This document shows positions 54,931-63,779 of a stretch of 64,000 nucleotides of DNA, piece by piece (positions within the stretch are counted from its first letter, which is position 1; each line of letters opens with the position of its first letter). The stretch comes from Algoriphagus vanfongensis DSM 17529 (lineage in GTDB: Bacteria > Bacteroidota > Bacteroidia > Cytophagales > Cyclobacteriaceae): NCBI RefSeq assembly GCF_000429465.1, contig NZ_AUBX01000010.1, positions 620,001 through 684,000 on the forward strand, in the 5' to 3' direction. A program made the position numbers and the translations under genes. Under the pieces are notes generated by a model, which worked only from the letters and a program-made list of their open reading frames with translations, was not told where the DNA came from and ran no database searches.

Positions 54931-55378
54931 ATTAGGAATAATTGGGATTCTGTGTGTTTGGATGCTTAGTTCCTGCTCAGGAGATAGGCTATACGAAGAC
55001 TTTATTGCGCTGGATGAATCTCGAGGTTGGCAGCAGGCAGATAGCCTTGAGTTTCAGCTGGGGGATGTGGATCATGAAGGAAAAGCCACTTTGATCGCGG
55101 TCAAGTTTACAGAGACGTATCCATTTTCCAACTTCTACGTGCGGGTGATCGCCAAGGACTCGAGTTCGCAGATCATCGAAAACAAGCTTGTCAATGTCCC
55201 TCTGTTTGACTCCAAAACAGGACAGCCGCTCGGCAAAGGTTTTGGAAGTAGCTATACAAAATATGACACGCTACCATTTGGACTTCCAGCTCAAACAAAA
55301 AGTATCACCTTGCTCCAATACATGAGGCAGGAAAGCTTACCCGGCATAGAGGCTGCCGGTCTCAAAATAGTCCCCTAA
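54923..55378 (+). CDS. gldH: Gliding motility lipoprotein GldH
   Basis: 151 residues; lipobox WMLSSC (C18) supports the chosen ATG, since a longer in-frame extension is only the shadow of the ricT tail. GldH is a lipoprotein needed for gliding in Bacteroidota. Motifs visible: QLGDVDHEGKATLIAVKFTETYPFSN and LPFGLPAQTKSITLLQYMR. Ends at a very strong terminator. Confidence 0.88.
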   Translation: MNRLGIIGILCVWMLSSCSGDRLYEDFIALDESRGWQQADSLEFQLGDVDHEGKATLIAVKFTETYPFSNFYVRVIAKDSSSQIIENKLVNVPLFDSKTGQPLGKGFGSSYTKYDTLPFGLPAQTKSITLLQYMRQESLPGIEAAGLKIVP

Positions 55379-55412
55379 AAAAAATGGCTCCTAATTCTTA
55401 GGAGCCATTTTT
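55379..55412. terminator. Bidirectional terminator (gldH / pgi)
   Basis: AAAATGGCTCCTAA pairs with TTAGGAGCCATTTT around a TTC loop, with A-run left and T-run right. About 14 bp of perfect stem. Confidence 0.9.
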
Positions 55413-55428
55413 ACTTTGTAGCTGATTT

Positions 55429-57075
55429 TTATTTCCTCATTTTCTTATAGGCATTGATCAGTCCATTTGTAGAGCCATCGTGAGAATTGATCTCCTCATC
55501 TCCAGATAGCTCAGGTAGGATCCCATTGGCAAGAACTTTCCCCAATTCCACTCCCCACTGATCAAAACTGAAAATATTCCAGATAGCACCTTGTACAAAA
55601 ATCTTATGCTCGTACATAGCGATCAGCATTCCAAGCGTATATGGAGTGATCTTTTGTACCAAAATGGAATTGGTAGGACGGTTTCCTTCAAATACGCGAT
55701 GCGGAGCGACCTGATCGATTTGCTCCAGCGATTTGCCCGCTGCATTCATTTCTTGTCGCACTTCGTCCAGGCTTTTTCCTTTCATCAAAGCTTCAGTCTG
55801 AGCAAAGAAATTGGAAAGTAGCTTTTGATGATGGTCTCCCAAAGGATTATGGGATATGGCCGGAGCTATAAAATCACAAGGGATGAGATGAGTACCTTGG
55901 TGGATCAACTGATAAAATGCATGCTGTCCATTGGTACCTGGCTCACCCCAGATAATCGGGCCGGTAGTATAGTCGACTTTGCCCCCATCACGGCTCACAT
56001 ATTTTCCATTGCTCTCCATATTACCCTGCTGAAAATAGGCAGCGAATCGATGCAGATATTGGTCATAAGGCAAAATAGCTTCTGAAGATGCTCCGAGGAA
56101 ATTGCAGTTCCAAATACCGATCAAAGCCAAAAGAACTGGGATATTTCGGTCAAACTGCGAATGTCTGAAATGCTCATCCATGCTATGCGCTCCGGCTAGC
56201 AATTGCTCGAAATTATCAAAACCAACTGCACAGGCAATCGGTAATCCGATCGCGGACCATAGCGAATAACGGCCTCCAACCCAATCCCAAAACTCAAACA
56301 TATTGGCTGGATCTATTCCAAAAGCCTCTACACCTTTGAGATTGGTAGAAAGAGCCACAAAATGCTTGGCTACAGCAGCTTCGTCCTTTGCATGATCCAT
56401 AAACCAATTTCTTGCAGAATGCGCATTGGTCATCGTCTCTTGCGTCGTAAAGGTCTTGGAAGCAATGAAAAATAGTGTTGTTTCTGGATCTACCTTCTTC
56501 AGAGTCTCTGCGATATGTGTGCCGTCCACATTGGATACGAAGAATATCTCTAGATTTTCCGCCTGATAAGGCTTAAGTGCTTCGGTGACCATCACTGGAC
56601 CTAGATCAGATCCGCCAATCCCAATATTGACCAGACTTTTGATCGGCTTTCCTGTATATCCAAGCCACTTGCCTTCATTGACTTTAGTGGCGAAGACCTT
56701 CATTTTTTCCAAAACCGCAGACACATCTTCCATCACATTGTGCCCGTCCACATAGACTGCTCTATCACTTCTGTTTCTCAAGGCCGTATGCAACACTGCA
56801 CGATCTTCAGTCGCATTGATATGCTTGCCTTCAAACATCGATTCGATAGCCACGTGGAGCTCAGTCTCCCGAGCCAAATCCAATAAAGCTTTGAGAATAG
56901 GGTCGTTGATGCGATTTTTTGAATAGTCTACCAAGATATCTTCCAGCTGAATGCTGTAGCGATCAAATCGCTCTCGTTCATCAAAAAGTGAAAGAATCTG
57001 TAAATCTTTGTTTTTCTCTGCCAAATCTTGAAGTCTGGACCAAGCAGGAGTTTGCGTAGGATTAATAGCGTTCAT
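55429..57075 (-). CDS. pgi: Glucose-6-phosphate isomerase
   Basis: 548-residue glycolytic isomerase. Signatures: [40 protein letters not shown], the catalytic block [19 protein letters not shown] and GQVLANG-like [16 protein letters not shown]. Single gene; promoter box lies 26-33 bp before the ATG. Confidence 0.97.
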   Translation of the reverse strand: MNAINPTQTPAWSRLQDLAEKNKDLQILSLFDERERFDRYSIQLEDILVDYSKNRINDPILKALLDLARETELHVAIESMFEGKHINATEDRAVLHTALRNRSDRAVYVDGHNVMEDVSAVLEKMKVFATKVNEGKWLGYTGKPIKSLVNIGIGGSDLGPVMVTEALKPYQAENLEIFFVSNVDGTHIAETLKKVDPETTLFFIASKTFTTQETMTNAHSARNWFMDHAKDEAAVAKHFVALSTNLKGVEAFGIDPANMFEFWDWVGGRYSLWSAIGLPIACAVGFDNFEQLLAGAHSMDEHFRHSQFDRNIPVLLALIGIWNCNFLGASSEAILPYDQYLHRFAAYFQQGNMESNGKYVSRDGGKVDYTTGPIIWGEPGTNGQHAFYQLIHQGTHLIPCDFIAPAISHNPLGDHHQKLLSNFFAQTEALMKGKSLDEVRQEMNAAGKSLEQIDQVAPHRVFEGNRPTNSILVQKITPYTLGMLIAMYEHKIFVQGAIWNIFSFDQWGVELGKVLANGILPELSGDEEINSHDGSTNGLINAYKKMRK

Positions 57076-57100
57076 GAATAGGTTATGATAGGATTTTAGG

Positions 57101-57108
57101 CAAAATTA
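57101..57108 (-). promoter_or_regulatory. -7 element for pgi
   Basis: TAATTTTG on the minus strand matches TAnnTTTG exactly, 26 bp before the pgi ATG. No -33 TTTG at the right distance. Confidence 0.45.
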
Positions 57109-57156
57109 GAATTTATCGGCAAGGGGAAAAGAAGAGATTGATTTTTGAATCCTCCT

Positions 57157-57957
57157 ATGAATAAATTAATCTTGAGTTCATTTTATTTTGAAAAGGAAAA
57201 ATTGAAGATACGACTTTTAGCATTTCTCTGCCTAGGCATGACGACCTTGATCATCTGTCACTCAGCTTTTGGTCAAACTAGAAAATTAATCCCCACCAAC
57301 AAACACTTTTATCGTGTCGCCGATAATGACCTAGCCAATCAGGTATACACGCTTGTGTCGACCCACGTCAATGACAGTCTCCATTTTTACAGATATCATG
57401 ATCATGAGAATAAAATCATCCAAAACGTGACGGCTCGCTACAAAGAAAATGGACATTTTAAGGAAAAAATCACGCAGAATTTTGACCATGCGGGCAACCT
57501 CCTTCAAGTCAAGATGGAAAATCTATTGACAAAAACTTACATCACTACCTATTACTTTGATGAGCAGCAGGTCGCTCAAGCTATTCACTTTGGAAATGGG
57601 GAGTTTCACATCCTAAGACAGGGAGACAGCATTCCTCAGGTCAAAGAGAAGGATGACTTTTCCCCTCAATTAAATGCGAGCAAAGAAGAATGGGATGCAT
57701 TTTTCAACAAAAATTTCAAAATCAATGGCATGAGGGTAAAGAAAGATTCCCAAACGGCTATGATCGCAGTTTTGGTGGGCGCAGATGGCAAGCGAAAAGA
57801 AATCGAAGTTGCAAACTCCTTCTTTGTGGAAGACTATTTTGCGATGAAAGCCCTGGAATTGATGCTGAAATGGGGGGATAATTATGTCCCGGCTTTGGAT
57901 GCCTTTGGCAAGCCTGTCGAAAAATGGATGTATGTTCCGATACATTTTTTCAGGTGA
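57157..57957 (+). CDS. Secreted protein with TonB-C-like end
   Basis: 266 residues, start at the ATG of MNKLILSS; the export signal (LLAFLCLGMTTLIICHSAFGQ) is 20 residues in, so a later start is possible. The middle has beta-rich repeats like toxin-antitoxin YwqK variants (KMENLLTKTYITTYYFDEQ). The last 60 residues (VLVGADGKRKEIEV, ALELMLKWGDNYVPALDAFGKPVEKWMYVPIHFF) match the pattern of TonB C-terminal domains but without an attached TonB membrane helix. Function unknown. Confidence 0.65.
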   Translation: MNKLILSSFYFEKEKLKIRLLAFLCLGMTTLIICHSAFGQTRKLIPTNKHFYRVADNDLANQVYTLVSTHVNDSLHFYRYHDHENKIIQNVTARYKENGHFKEKITQNFDHAGNLLQVKMENLLTKTYITTYYFDEQQVAQAIHFGNGEFHILRQGDSIPQVKEKDDFSPQLNASKEEWDAFFNKNFKINGMRVKKDSQTAMIAVLVGADGKRKEIEVANSFFVEDYFAMKALELMLKWGDNYVPALDAFGKPVEKWMYVPIHFFR

Positions 57958-57993
57958 ATCAAACGATTCCTTATCCCCATTAAAAAATAAAAA

Positions 57994-58063
57994 GCCTGAT
58001 TACTGATGTGCCCCCAAAAAGTTAGATACTTATTGGGGGCACATCATACTCAGGCATTTTTTT
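57994..58063. terminator. Terminator split by a palindromic insertion
   Basis: GCCTGA (57994-57999) and TCAGGC (58050-58055) with A-run left and T-run right form the stem; taking out the inserted element and one TAC leaves a loop of only TTAC. It would end both the TonB-C-like gene and acnA. Confidence 0.7.
58004..58046. mobile_element. 43-bp palindromic IS3-like end remnant
   Basis: TGATGTGCCCCCAA and TTGGGGGCACATCA are perfect 14-bp inverted repeats around a 15-nt spacer that contains AAAGTTAGATAC. The sequence CCCCAAAAAGTTAGA resembles the ends of IS3-family (IS150-group) elements. TAC is duplicated on both sides (58001-58003, 58047-58049), as expected for a 3-bp target-site duplication. 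No transposase is left. Confidence 0.6.
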
Positions 58064-58068
58064 ATCAG

Positions 58069-60849
58069 TTAATCTTTCAGAAAATCTCTGAGGACGTAGT
58101 TCAAAATTCCACCGTGCTTATAGTAGGCGATTTCCACTTCTGAATCCAATCGGGACTTGACGTGAAACCTAAGTTCCTGACCCTGCTTTGATACAGCCAC
58201 TACTTCAAATACCTGACCCGGGGTCAATCCTGATTCTATCCCTGAAATAGTGTAAGATTCCTGACCGGTCAATCCAAGAGAAGCGGCATTTTCTCCCGGC
58301 TCAAATTGAAGAGGCAATACCCCCATCCCCACTAGGTTGGATCGGTGAATTCGCTCGTAGCTCTCCGCAATGACTGCTTTTACTCCCAAGAGGTTGGTTC
58401 CTTTGGCTGCCCAGTCACGGGAGGAACCTGACCCATATTCTTTCCCCGCCAATACAATCAGAGGGGTCTGGGTAGCCTGATATTTTTGCGAAGCATCAAA
58501 TATACTCATCTCTTCACCAGTAGGAATGTGGGTGGTAAAGCCCCCTTCCTGTTCTGCCAATTGATTTTTAATCCTAACGTTGGCAAAGGTACCTCGCACC
58601 ATTACTTCATCATTTCCTCTTCGGGAACCGTAGGAGTTGAAGTCCGGTCGCTGAACTCCTCTCCCATTCAAATATTTCCCAGCTGGTGTATTTTCACGGA
58701 AAGATCCTGCAGGAGAAATGTGGTCCGTCGTGATCGAATCTCCCAGTTTCAACAAGACATTCGCGCCATTGATATCACCCGGCTCAGGAACATCAACTGA
58801 AATCCCCTTGAAAAATGGAGCTTCCTTGATGTAAGTAGAACTATCATCCCAAGGATAAATTTCCCCCTCACCTGATTCCAACTTTTTCCAGATTTCATTG
58901 CCCTCGAAGATCTCACCGTAACTTTTCTGATAATCTCCCGGAGACAGTACCTGACGGGAAATCTCATCGATCTCCTCTTGACTCGGCCATATATCTTTGA
59001 GATAAACAGGCTCCAAATTCGGGTCATAGCCGATAGGCTCATTATATAAGTCTACATCTACACGACCTGCAAGTGCATACACTACCACCAGCATCGGAGA
59101 CATGAGATAGTTCATTTTGACTTGAGGATGGACCCGAGCTTCGAAATTTCGGTTACCTGAGAGTACGGAAGCCACCACCAAATCATTCTCTTCAACAGCA
59201 GCTGCGATATGTCTAGGAAGAGGCCCAGAATTACCAATACAAGATGTGCAGCCATAGCCAACAGTATGGAATTTCAAAGCTTCCAAGTCATCCATCAAAT
59301 TCGCTTTTTCCAAATAGTCAGTGACGACTTTGGAACCAGGAGCCAAAGAAGTTTTAACCCAAGGCTTCACATCAAGTCCTTTCTCGCGCGCTTTTCTGGC
59401 TACCAAACCAGCTCCGAGCATGACCGAAGGATTTGAGGTATTCGTACAGCTAGTGATGGCTGCTATGACGATAGATCCGTCGTAAAGATCAAATTTCTCA
59501 TTGTGAAGCTTGACCGACACAGTTTTCAAGCCATTTTTTATTTTGGTCTTGATCTCTGTATCTGCAGGAGCTGAAGTACCAGATTGATCTTCGGTTTGTC
59601 CTCCACCCTCTTCCAAAAAGCGGGAAACTTCCTCTCTTTTATCGATAGGTATGTAATCTCTCCCATGGACTGACTTCAGGAGTTCTTCAAATTTAGGCTT
59701 GAAGTCCCGAACCAAAATCTTATCCTGAGGACGTTTGGGACCGGAAACAGTGGCTTCTACTAACCCAAGGTCAAGTTCTACTACGGAGCTGTATTGGATC
59801 AAGTCTTCCTCTTGTCTCCAAAGCAAATTTGCTTTGCAATAATCTTCTACTAGCTGGATTTGCGATTCGCTTCGATTGGTTTTTCGCATGTAGTCCAGCG
59901 TGCGGTCATCAATAGGGAAATATGAAACCGTACATCCAAATTCAGGTGACATATTAGAAATGGTGGCTCGATCCGGCACGGACAAGTGATCTAGCCCAGG
60001 GCCAAACACTTCTACAAATTTACCAACTACTCCATGCTTACGGAGGAGTTCGGTAATTGTCAGCACCATATCGGTAGCGGTGGTCCCTGCAGGCAATTTT
60101 CCTGTCAGTTTCAGCCCCACTACCTCTGGCATAATAAAATAGATAGGTTGACCTAAAAGTGCCGCTTCTGCTTCTATACCTCCAACACCCCAACCTACAA
60201 CACCGATTCCATTGACCATTGGTGTATGCGAATCCGTACCAACCAATGTGTCAGGGAAAGCCATACCATCTCGGGTAATGACCCCTTGCGCCAAATATTC
60301 CAGATTTACCTGATGGCAAATCCCCATCCCTGGGGGTACCACAGAAAAATTATCAAATGACTTTTGAGCCCATTTCAGAAATTGGTATCGCTCCTTATTT
60401 CTTTCATATTCTACTTCTACATTTTTCTGGTAACTGTAGTTGGTCCCAAAATAATCCACCTGCACCGAGTGGTCGATGACCAAATCTACTGGAATCAATG
60501 GATTGATCTGAGCAGGATTTTTTCCTTTTCTTTTAGCTTCTGACCTCAAAGAAGCAATGTCCACCACAGCAGGTACTCCCGTAAAATCCTGCATAAGGAC
60601 TCTCGCCGGCTTGTATGGAATGTCTTTGTCAGATGCTTGAGGTGACCATTGGATCAAGGTGTCCAAATGCTCTTGGGTAATTGCAAAATCGTCAAAATTA
60701 CGCAGTGCGTTTTCGAGCAAAATCCGAATAGAAAAAGGCAAGTGTTTTACTTTCTTTCCGGAATCATGAAGCTTCTCCAAGCTCCAATAGGTAAACTCTC
60801 CGCTACTGGTTTTAAGACTGGATTTGATTGAATAAGGGTCAAGTTTCAT
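58069..60849 (-). CDS. acnA: Aconitate hydratase, AcnA type
   Basis: 926-residue [4Fe-4S] enzyme of the TCA cycle, in the large AcnA/IRP1 size class. Cluster cysteines appear in ITSCTNTSN and YGCTSCIGNSGP; DSHTPMVNGIGVVGWGVGGIEAE and AGKEYGSGSSRDWAAKG are family signatures. The mostly helical N-terminal segment PFSIRILLENALRNFD is characteristic of AcnA. Transcribed alone; the start side faces the EEP gene. Confidence 0.97.
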   Translation of the reverse strand: MKLDPYSIKSSLKTSSGEFTYWSLEKLHDSGKKVKHLPFSIRILLENALRNFDDFAITQEHLDTLIQWSPQASDKDIPYKPARVLMQDFTGVPAVVDIASLRSEAKRKGKNPAQINPLIPVDLVIDHSVQVDYFGTNYSYQKNVEVEYERNKERYQFLKWAQKSFDNFSVVPPGMGICHQVNLEYLAQGVITRDGMAFPDTLVGTDSHTPMVNGIGVVGWGVGGIEAEAALLGQPIYFIMPEVVGLKLTGKLPAGTTATDMVLTITELLRKHGVVGKFVEVFGPGLDHLSVPDRATISNMSPEFGCTVSYFPIDDRTLDYMRKTNRSESQIQLVEDYCKANLLWRQEEDLIQYSSVVELDLGLVEATVSGPKRPQDKILVRDFKPKFEELLKSVHGRDYIPIDKREEVSRFLEEGGGQTEDQSGTSAPADTEIKTKIKNGLKTVSVKLHNEKFDLYDGSIVIAAITSCTNTSNPSVMLGAGLVARKAREKGLDVKPWVKTSLAPGSKVVTDYLEKANLMDDLEALKFHTVGYGCTSCIGNSGPLPRHIAAAVEENDLVVASVLSGNRNFEARVHPQVKMNYLMSPMLVVVYALAGRVDVDLYNEPIGYDPNLEPVYLKDIWPSQEEIDEISRQVLSPGDYQKSYGEIFEGNEIWKKLESGEGEIYPWDDSSTYIKEAPFFKGISVDVPEPGDINGANVLLKLGDSITTDHISPAGSFRENTPAGKYLNGRGVQRPDFNSYGSRRGNDEVMVRGTFANVRIKNQLAEQEGGFTTHIPTGEEMSIFDASQKYQATQTPLIVLAGKEYGSGSSRDWAAKGTNLLGVKAVIAESYERIHRSNLVGMGVLPLQFEPGENAASLGLTGQESYTISGIESGLTPGQVFEVVAVSKQGQELRFHVKSRLDSEVEIAYYKHGGILNYVLRDFLKD

Positions 60850-60922
60850 GTTAAAAAAGGTTTTGTCTATGAATAGTTATATTATTCAACTCAATTAAAG
60901 CAATTTGGATTCCCAAGGTGTC

Positions 60923-60938
60923 AAAAAGGTACCTTTTT
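60923..60938. promoter_or_regulatory. 16-bp palindrome between acnA and EEP gene
   Basis: AAAAAGGTACCTTTTT is self-complementary, located in the divergent 146-bp gap. A dimeric regulator site is possible; a chance A/T palindrome cannot be excluded. Confidence 0.35.
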
Positions 60939-60995
60939 TGGAGAAATTTTGCCACAACCTAGTATAAACTTTCACTTTTGATCAGCCTTAGATCT

Positions 60996-62042
60996 ATGCT
61001 ATTTCTCAGAGTCTGCAGTGCCTTTTTCCTTCTAGCTACCTTCATACCCCTCCTCAAATGGGAATACTGGTGGATTAGAATCTTTGATTACCCCCGATTG
61101 CAAAAGCTCATCATCATCTTGATATTATTCGGAGCGTGGTTTTTCTTGGGGTCATATGAGCATTGGGAAAAGTATGCGTGGCTGGGCTCACTAGGATTCG
61201 CTGTGGCATTTTTGACACACAAAGTGGTCCCTTTTACCCCATTAGGTTCCAAGATGATTGATTCAGCTCCTTTCCAGCAAGAAAATGGCATTCATCTTTT
61301 AGTAGCCAATGTTTACCAATACAATCAGAATTACAACGCCGCTTTGAATTTGATTCAAAAAGAAGATCCGGATTTGGTATTCTTAGTCGAAACAGATAAA
61401 AATTGGGAAACAGGACTTGCGCAGCTTGAGGACCAGTTTGAGTCTAGCATCAAGATTCCCAAAGACAATACCTATGGACTCTTACTGTACACACATCTGA
61501 AAATCGTGCGTCAGGAGATCAACTATCTGATTGACGAGGAAATCCCCTCGTTGGAACTGGACATCGAGTTAAGAAACGGGAAACTGATCACCATCTACGC
61601 AATCCATCCAACTCCACCAGTGCCTGGCGAAAATACCGAGAGCACAGAAAGAGACGCAGAGATCTTGATGGTAGGGAAAAAATCCAAGGAAAACCCACTG
61701 CCATCTCTCGTCATCGGTGACCTCAATGATGTCGCCTGGAGCTATACTACTCAATTGTTTTTGAAAATATCAGAAATGGCCGATCCTAGAAGAGGAAGAG
61801 GACTTTTCAGTACTTTTCATGCTAAAGTTCCCCTATTTAGATGGCCATTGGACCATATATTTCTCAGCAAGCATTTTGGATTGGGAGATCTAAAAGTCCA
61901 GTCTAGCATAGGTTCTGATCACTTCCCAATCAGTCTAAAGGCTGTATTGACCGCAGAAAACACCACCGAAACCCTAGAGGCAAATGGGGAGGAAAAAAAA
62001 GAAGCCCATCAGAAAATTTCCGATGGGCTTGAATCAGATTAA
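60996..62042 (+). CDS. Membrane-anchored endonuclease/exonuclease/phosphatase protein
   Basis: 348 residues; three N-terminal helices (about 5-25, 38-58, 65-82) then a EEP domain with VANVYQYNQNYNAALN, FLVETDKNWE, VIGDLNDVAWS and IGSDHFPIS. The ATG six codons after a possible TTG is used. This family may act on phospholipids or other phosphodiesters. The end of its coding region contains the terminator of the opposing mla operon. Confidence 0.85.
   Translation: MLFLRVCSAFFLLATFIPLLKWEYWWIRIFDYPRLQKLIIILILFGAWFFLGSYEHWEKYAWLGSLGFAVAFLTHKVVPFTPLGSKMIDSAPFQQENGIHLLVANVYQYNQNYNAALNLIQKEDPDLVFLVETDKNWETGLAQLEDQFESSIKIPKDNTYGLLLYTHLKIVRQEINYLIDEEIPSLELDIELRNGKLITIYAIHPTPPVPGENTESTERDAEILMVGKKSKENPLPSLVIGDLNDVAWSYTTQLFLKISEMADPRRGRGLFSTFHAKVPLFRWPLDHIFLSKHFGLGDLKVQSSIGSDHFPISLKAVLTAENTTETLEANGEEKKEAHQKISDGLESD
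61993..62030 (-). terminator. mlaD terminator inside the EEP coding end
   Basis: On the minus strand AAGCCCATC pairs with GATGGGCTT, loop GGAAATTTTCT, and continues into a run of eight T. It lies within the last 17 codons of the opposing EEP gene, which accounts for a run of charged residues there. Confidence 0.75.
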
Positions 62043-62049
62043 GTGGTTT

Positions 62050-63027
62050 TTAATTGCCTTCTTTCTCCTCAGCTTTGGCTTTTCTCTTGAAGCCTTTTCT
62101 AAAAGGCCAAGTGTATTCCAAAGCTTCCAAACCTCTATTGAGATTGTAAGTGGCTGAATCTGTATTTTCCATGGTGCTCTTCAACATCTCAGCAAATTCA
62201 GGGTCATTCAGAAGCATTCCCAAGGAATTGTCTGGATCATCCAGTTTTGCAGAGATTTCGCTCAATTTAGCGGTCAACTCTTCGGTATTGCTCGCAGAAG
62301 ATCGGAAGCTGGTGATGGTCGCTTTCAGCTCTGAGGCCATCGTAGTATCAGTGACCAAGTCATTGAATAGATTGCCTTCTGTATTCAATTTCGTCGTGAA
62401 ACGATTAAGGTCTGTCAGCATCTGATTGCTATTGATACTGGCTCGGTTTAGATTGGAAATGATAGAGCGGAAGTTTTCTGCCAAAAGTGAATCGGTCATT
62501 ACAGCTCCTACGATTCCTTCTCCGGCTGCCAATTTCCCGGTTAAAACTTTGAGGTCATTGGTGATCTCGACCAAGTTTTTATTGTTCTCTTGGAGTGTTT
62601 CCATCATCGCATCAGTATCCAGAGGCATGACCGACTCCAGTCTATCGCCATCTTCTACCGGTGGAGCCAAGGTAGTCCCTCCATAGATCACGATGATTTT
62701 GTTACCGATCAGTCCATCGGAGCTCAATGTCGCTTTGGAATCCTTTCTGATAAACTCCACTACTTCTTCTTCCACGTTCATTTCGATTTCTACCTGGGAA
62801 TCACCGTAGAAGTTGATTTTGCGGACTGTACCGATTTTCACACCAGAAAACCACACGTTATTGCCTGGCTGCAACCCGCCGATATCATCGAACACGGCTT
62901 TCAGCTGGATAGCCTTCACAAACTTTTTCTGTTGCCCGCCTAGGGTCATCACCCCGGCTACCAAAATGGCGATCCCTAAAAAGACAAATATGCCTACAAT
63001 GACGGATCGTTTGTTTTCACCTCTCAT
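62050..63027 (-). CDS. mlaD: MlaD-family lipid-transfer protein
   Basis: 325 residues: one N-terminal helix (about 8-27), then an MCE domain (KAVFDDIGGLQPGNNVWFSGVKIGTVRKI) and a long helical, coiled tail. MlaD hexamers bind phospholipids between the membranes, driven by MlaF/MlaE. It overlaps the mlaF stop by 4 bp (ATGA). Confidence 0.92.
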   Translation of the reverse strand: MRGENKRSVIVGIFVFLGIAILVAGVMTLGGQQKKFVKAIQLKAVFDDIGGLQPGNNVWFSGVKIGTVRKINFYGDSQVEIEMNVEEEVVEFIRKDSKATLSSDGLIGNKIIVIYGGTTLAPPVEDGDRLESVMPLDTDAMMETLQENNKNLVEITNDLKVLTGKLAAGEGIVGAVMTDSLLAENFRSIISNLNRASINSNQMLTDLNRFTTKLNTEGNLFNDLVTDTTMASELKATITSFRSSASNTEELTAKLSEISAKLDDPDNSLGMLLNDPEFAEMLKSTMENTDSATYNLNRGLEALEYTWPFRKGFKRKAKAEEKEGN

Positions 63028-63776
63028 GATTCTATAAAATTATAATCGTAGAATGATTTCACTCGTTGATCTTCCGCATGAGGGAAGACCTCTTCAAATG
63101 TTCCGATGGAACTAAACTGACCATCCAACAGTACCGCCATCCGGTCTCCCGTCATCTTGGCACAAGTCAGGTCATGGGTAATAACTATTGATGTGGTTTT
63201 GTAGCGCTCTCTGACCTCGTTGATCAGATTATTGATATCTACACAGGTAATCGGGTCCAATCCTGCCGTAGGCTCATCATACAGCATGATTTCTGGATTC
63301 AACACCAATGTTCGCGCTACGCCTATTCGCTTTTTCTGCCCTCCTGATAGTTCGGATGGCATCTGATTGATCGTCTGAGGTAGTCCCACAGCATCCAGCA
63401 AATCCTCGATCCGATGGTTAATTTCTTTCCGGGTAAGGTTCTTAATGTTTCTCACGAGAGGAAATTCCATATTCTCCCTTACTGTCATGGAATCGTATAG
63501 GGCCGAATTCTGGAAAGAAAACCCAATTTTCAACCTCAACTCATTGAGCTCACGAGTAGGAAGCTTTGAGACTTCTTTGCCCAAAACCTGCATCTGTCCG
63601 CGATCCTGCTTCAACAGGCCTACCATGATCTTGATGAGTACAGACTTACCTGTACCAGATCTCCCTAGGATGACCAAGTTTTCTTCTCTGAACAAGTCCA
63701 AATCGACTCCTTTCAAGACATGAAGGTCTCCAAAACTTTTATACAGGTTCTTTATTTCTACTACCTTTTCAGCCAT
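63024..63776 (-). CDS. mlaF: MlaF-type ABC ATPase
   Basis: 250 residues. Walker A GRSGTGKS, Q-loop, signature LSGGQKKR, Walker B MLYDEPTAGLDP and H-loop VITHDL. Powers phospholipid transport with MlaE and MlaD. Starts 3 bp after the mlaE stop. Confidence 0.95.
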   Translation of the reverse strand: MAEKVVEIKNLYKSFGDLHVLKGVDLDLFREENLVILGRSGTGKSVLIKIMVGLLKQDRGQMQVLGKEVSKLPTRELNELRLKIGFSFQNSALYDSMTVRENMEFPLVRNIKNLTRKEINHRIEDLLDAVGLPQTINQMPSELSGGQKKRIGVARTLVLNPEIMLYDEPTAGLDPITCVDINNLINEVRERYKTTSIVITHDLTCAKMTGDRMAVLLDGQFSSIGTFEEVFPHAEDQRVKSFYDYNFIES

Positions 63777-63779
63777 GAT

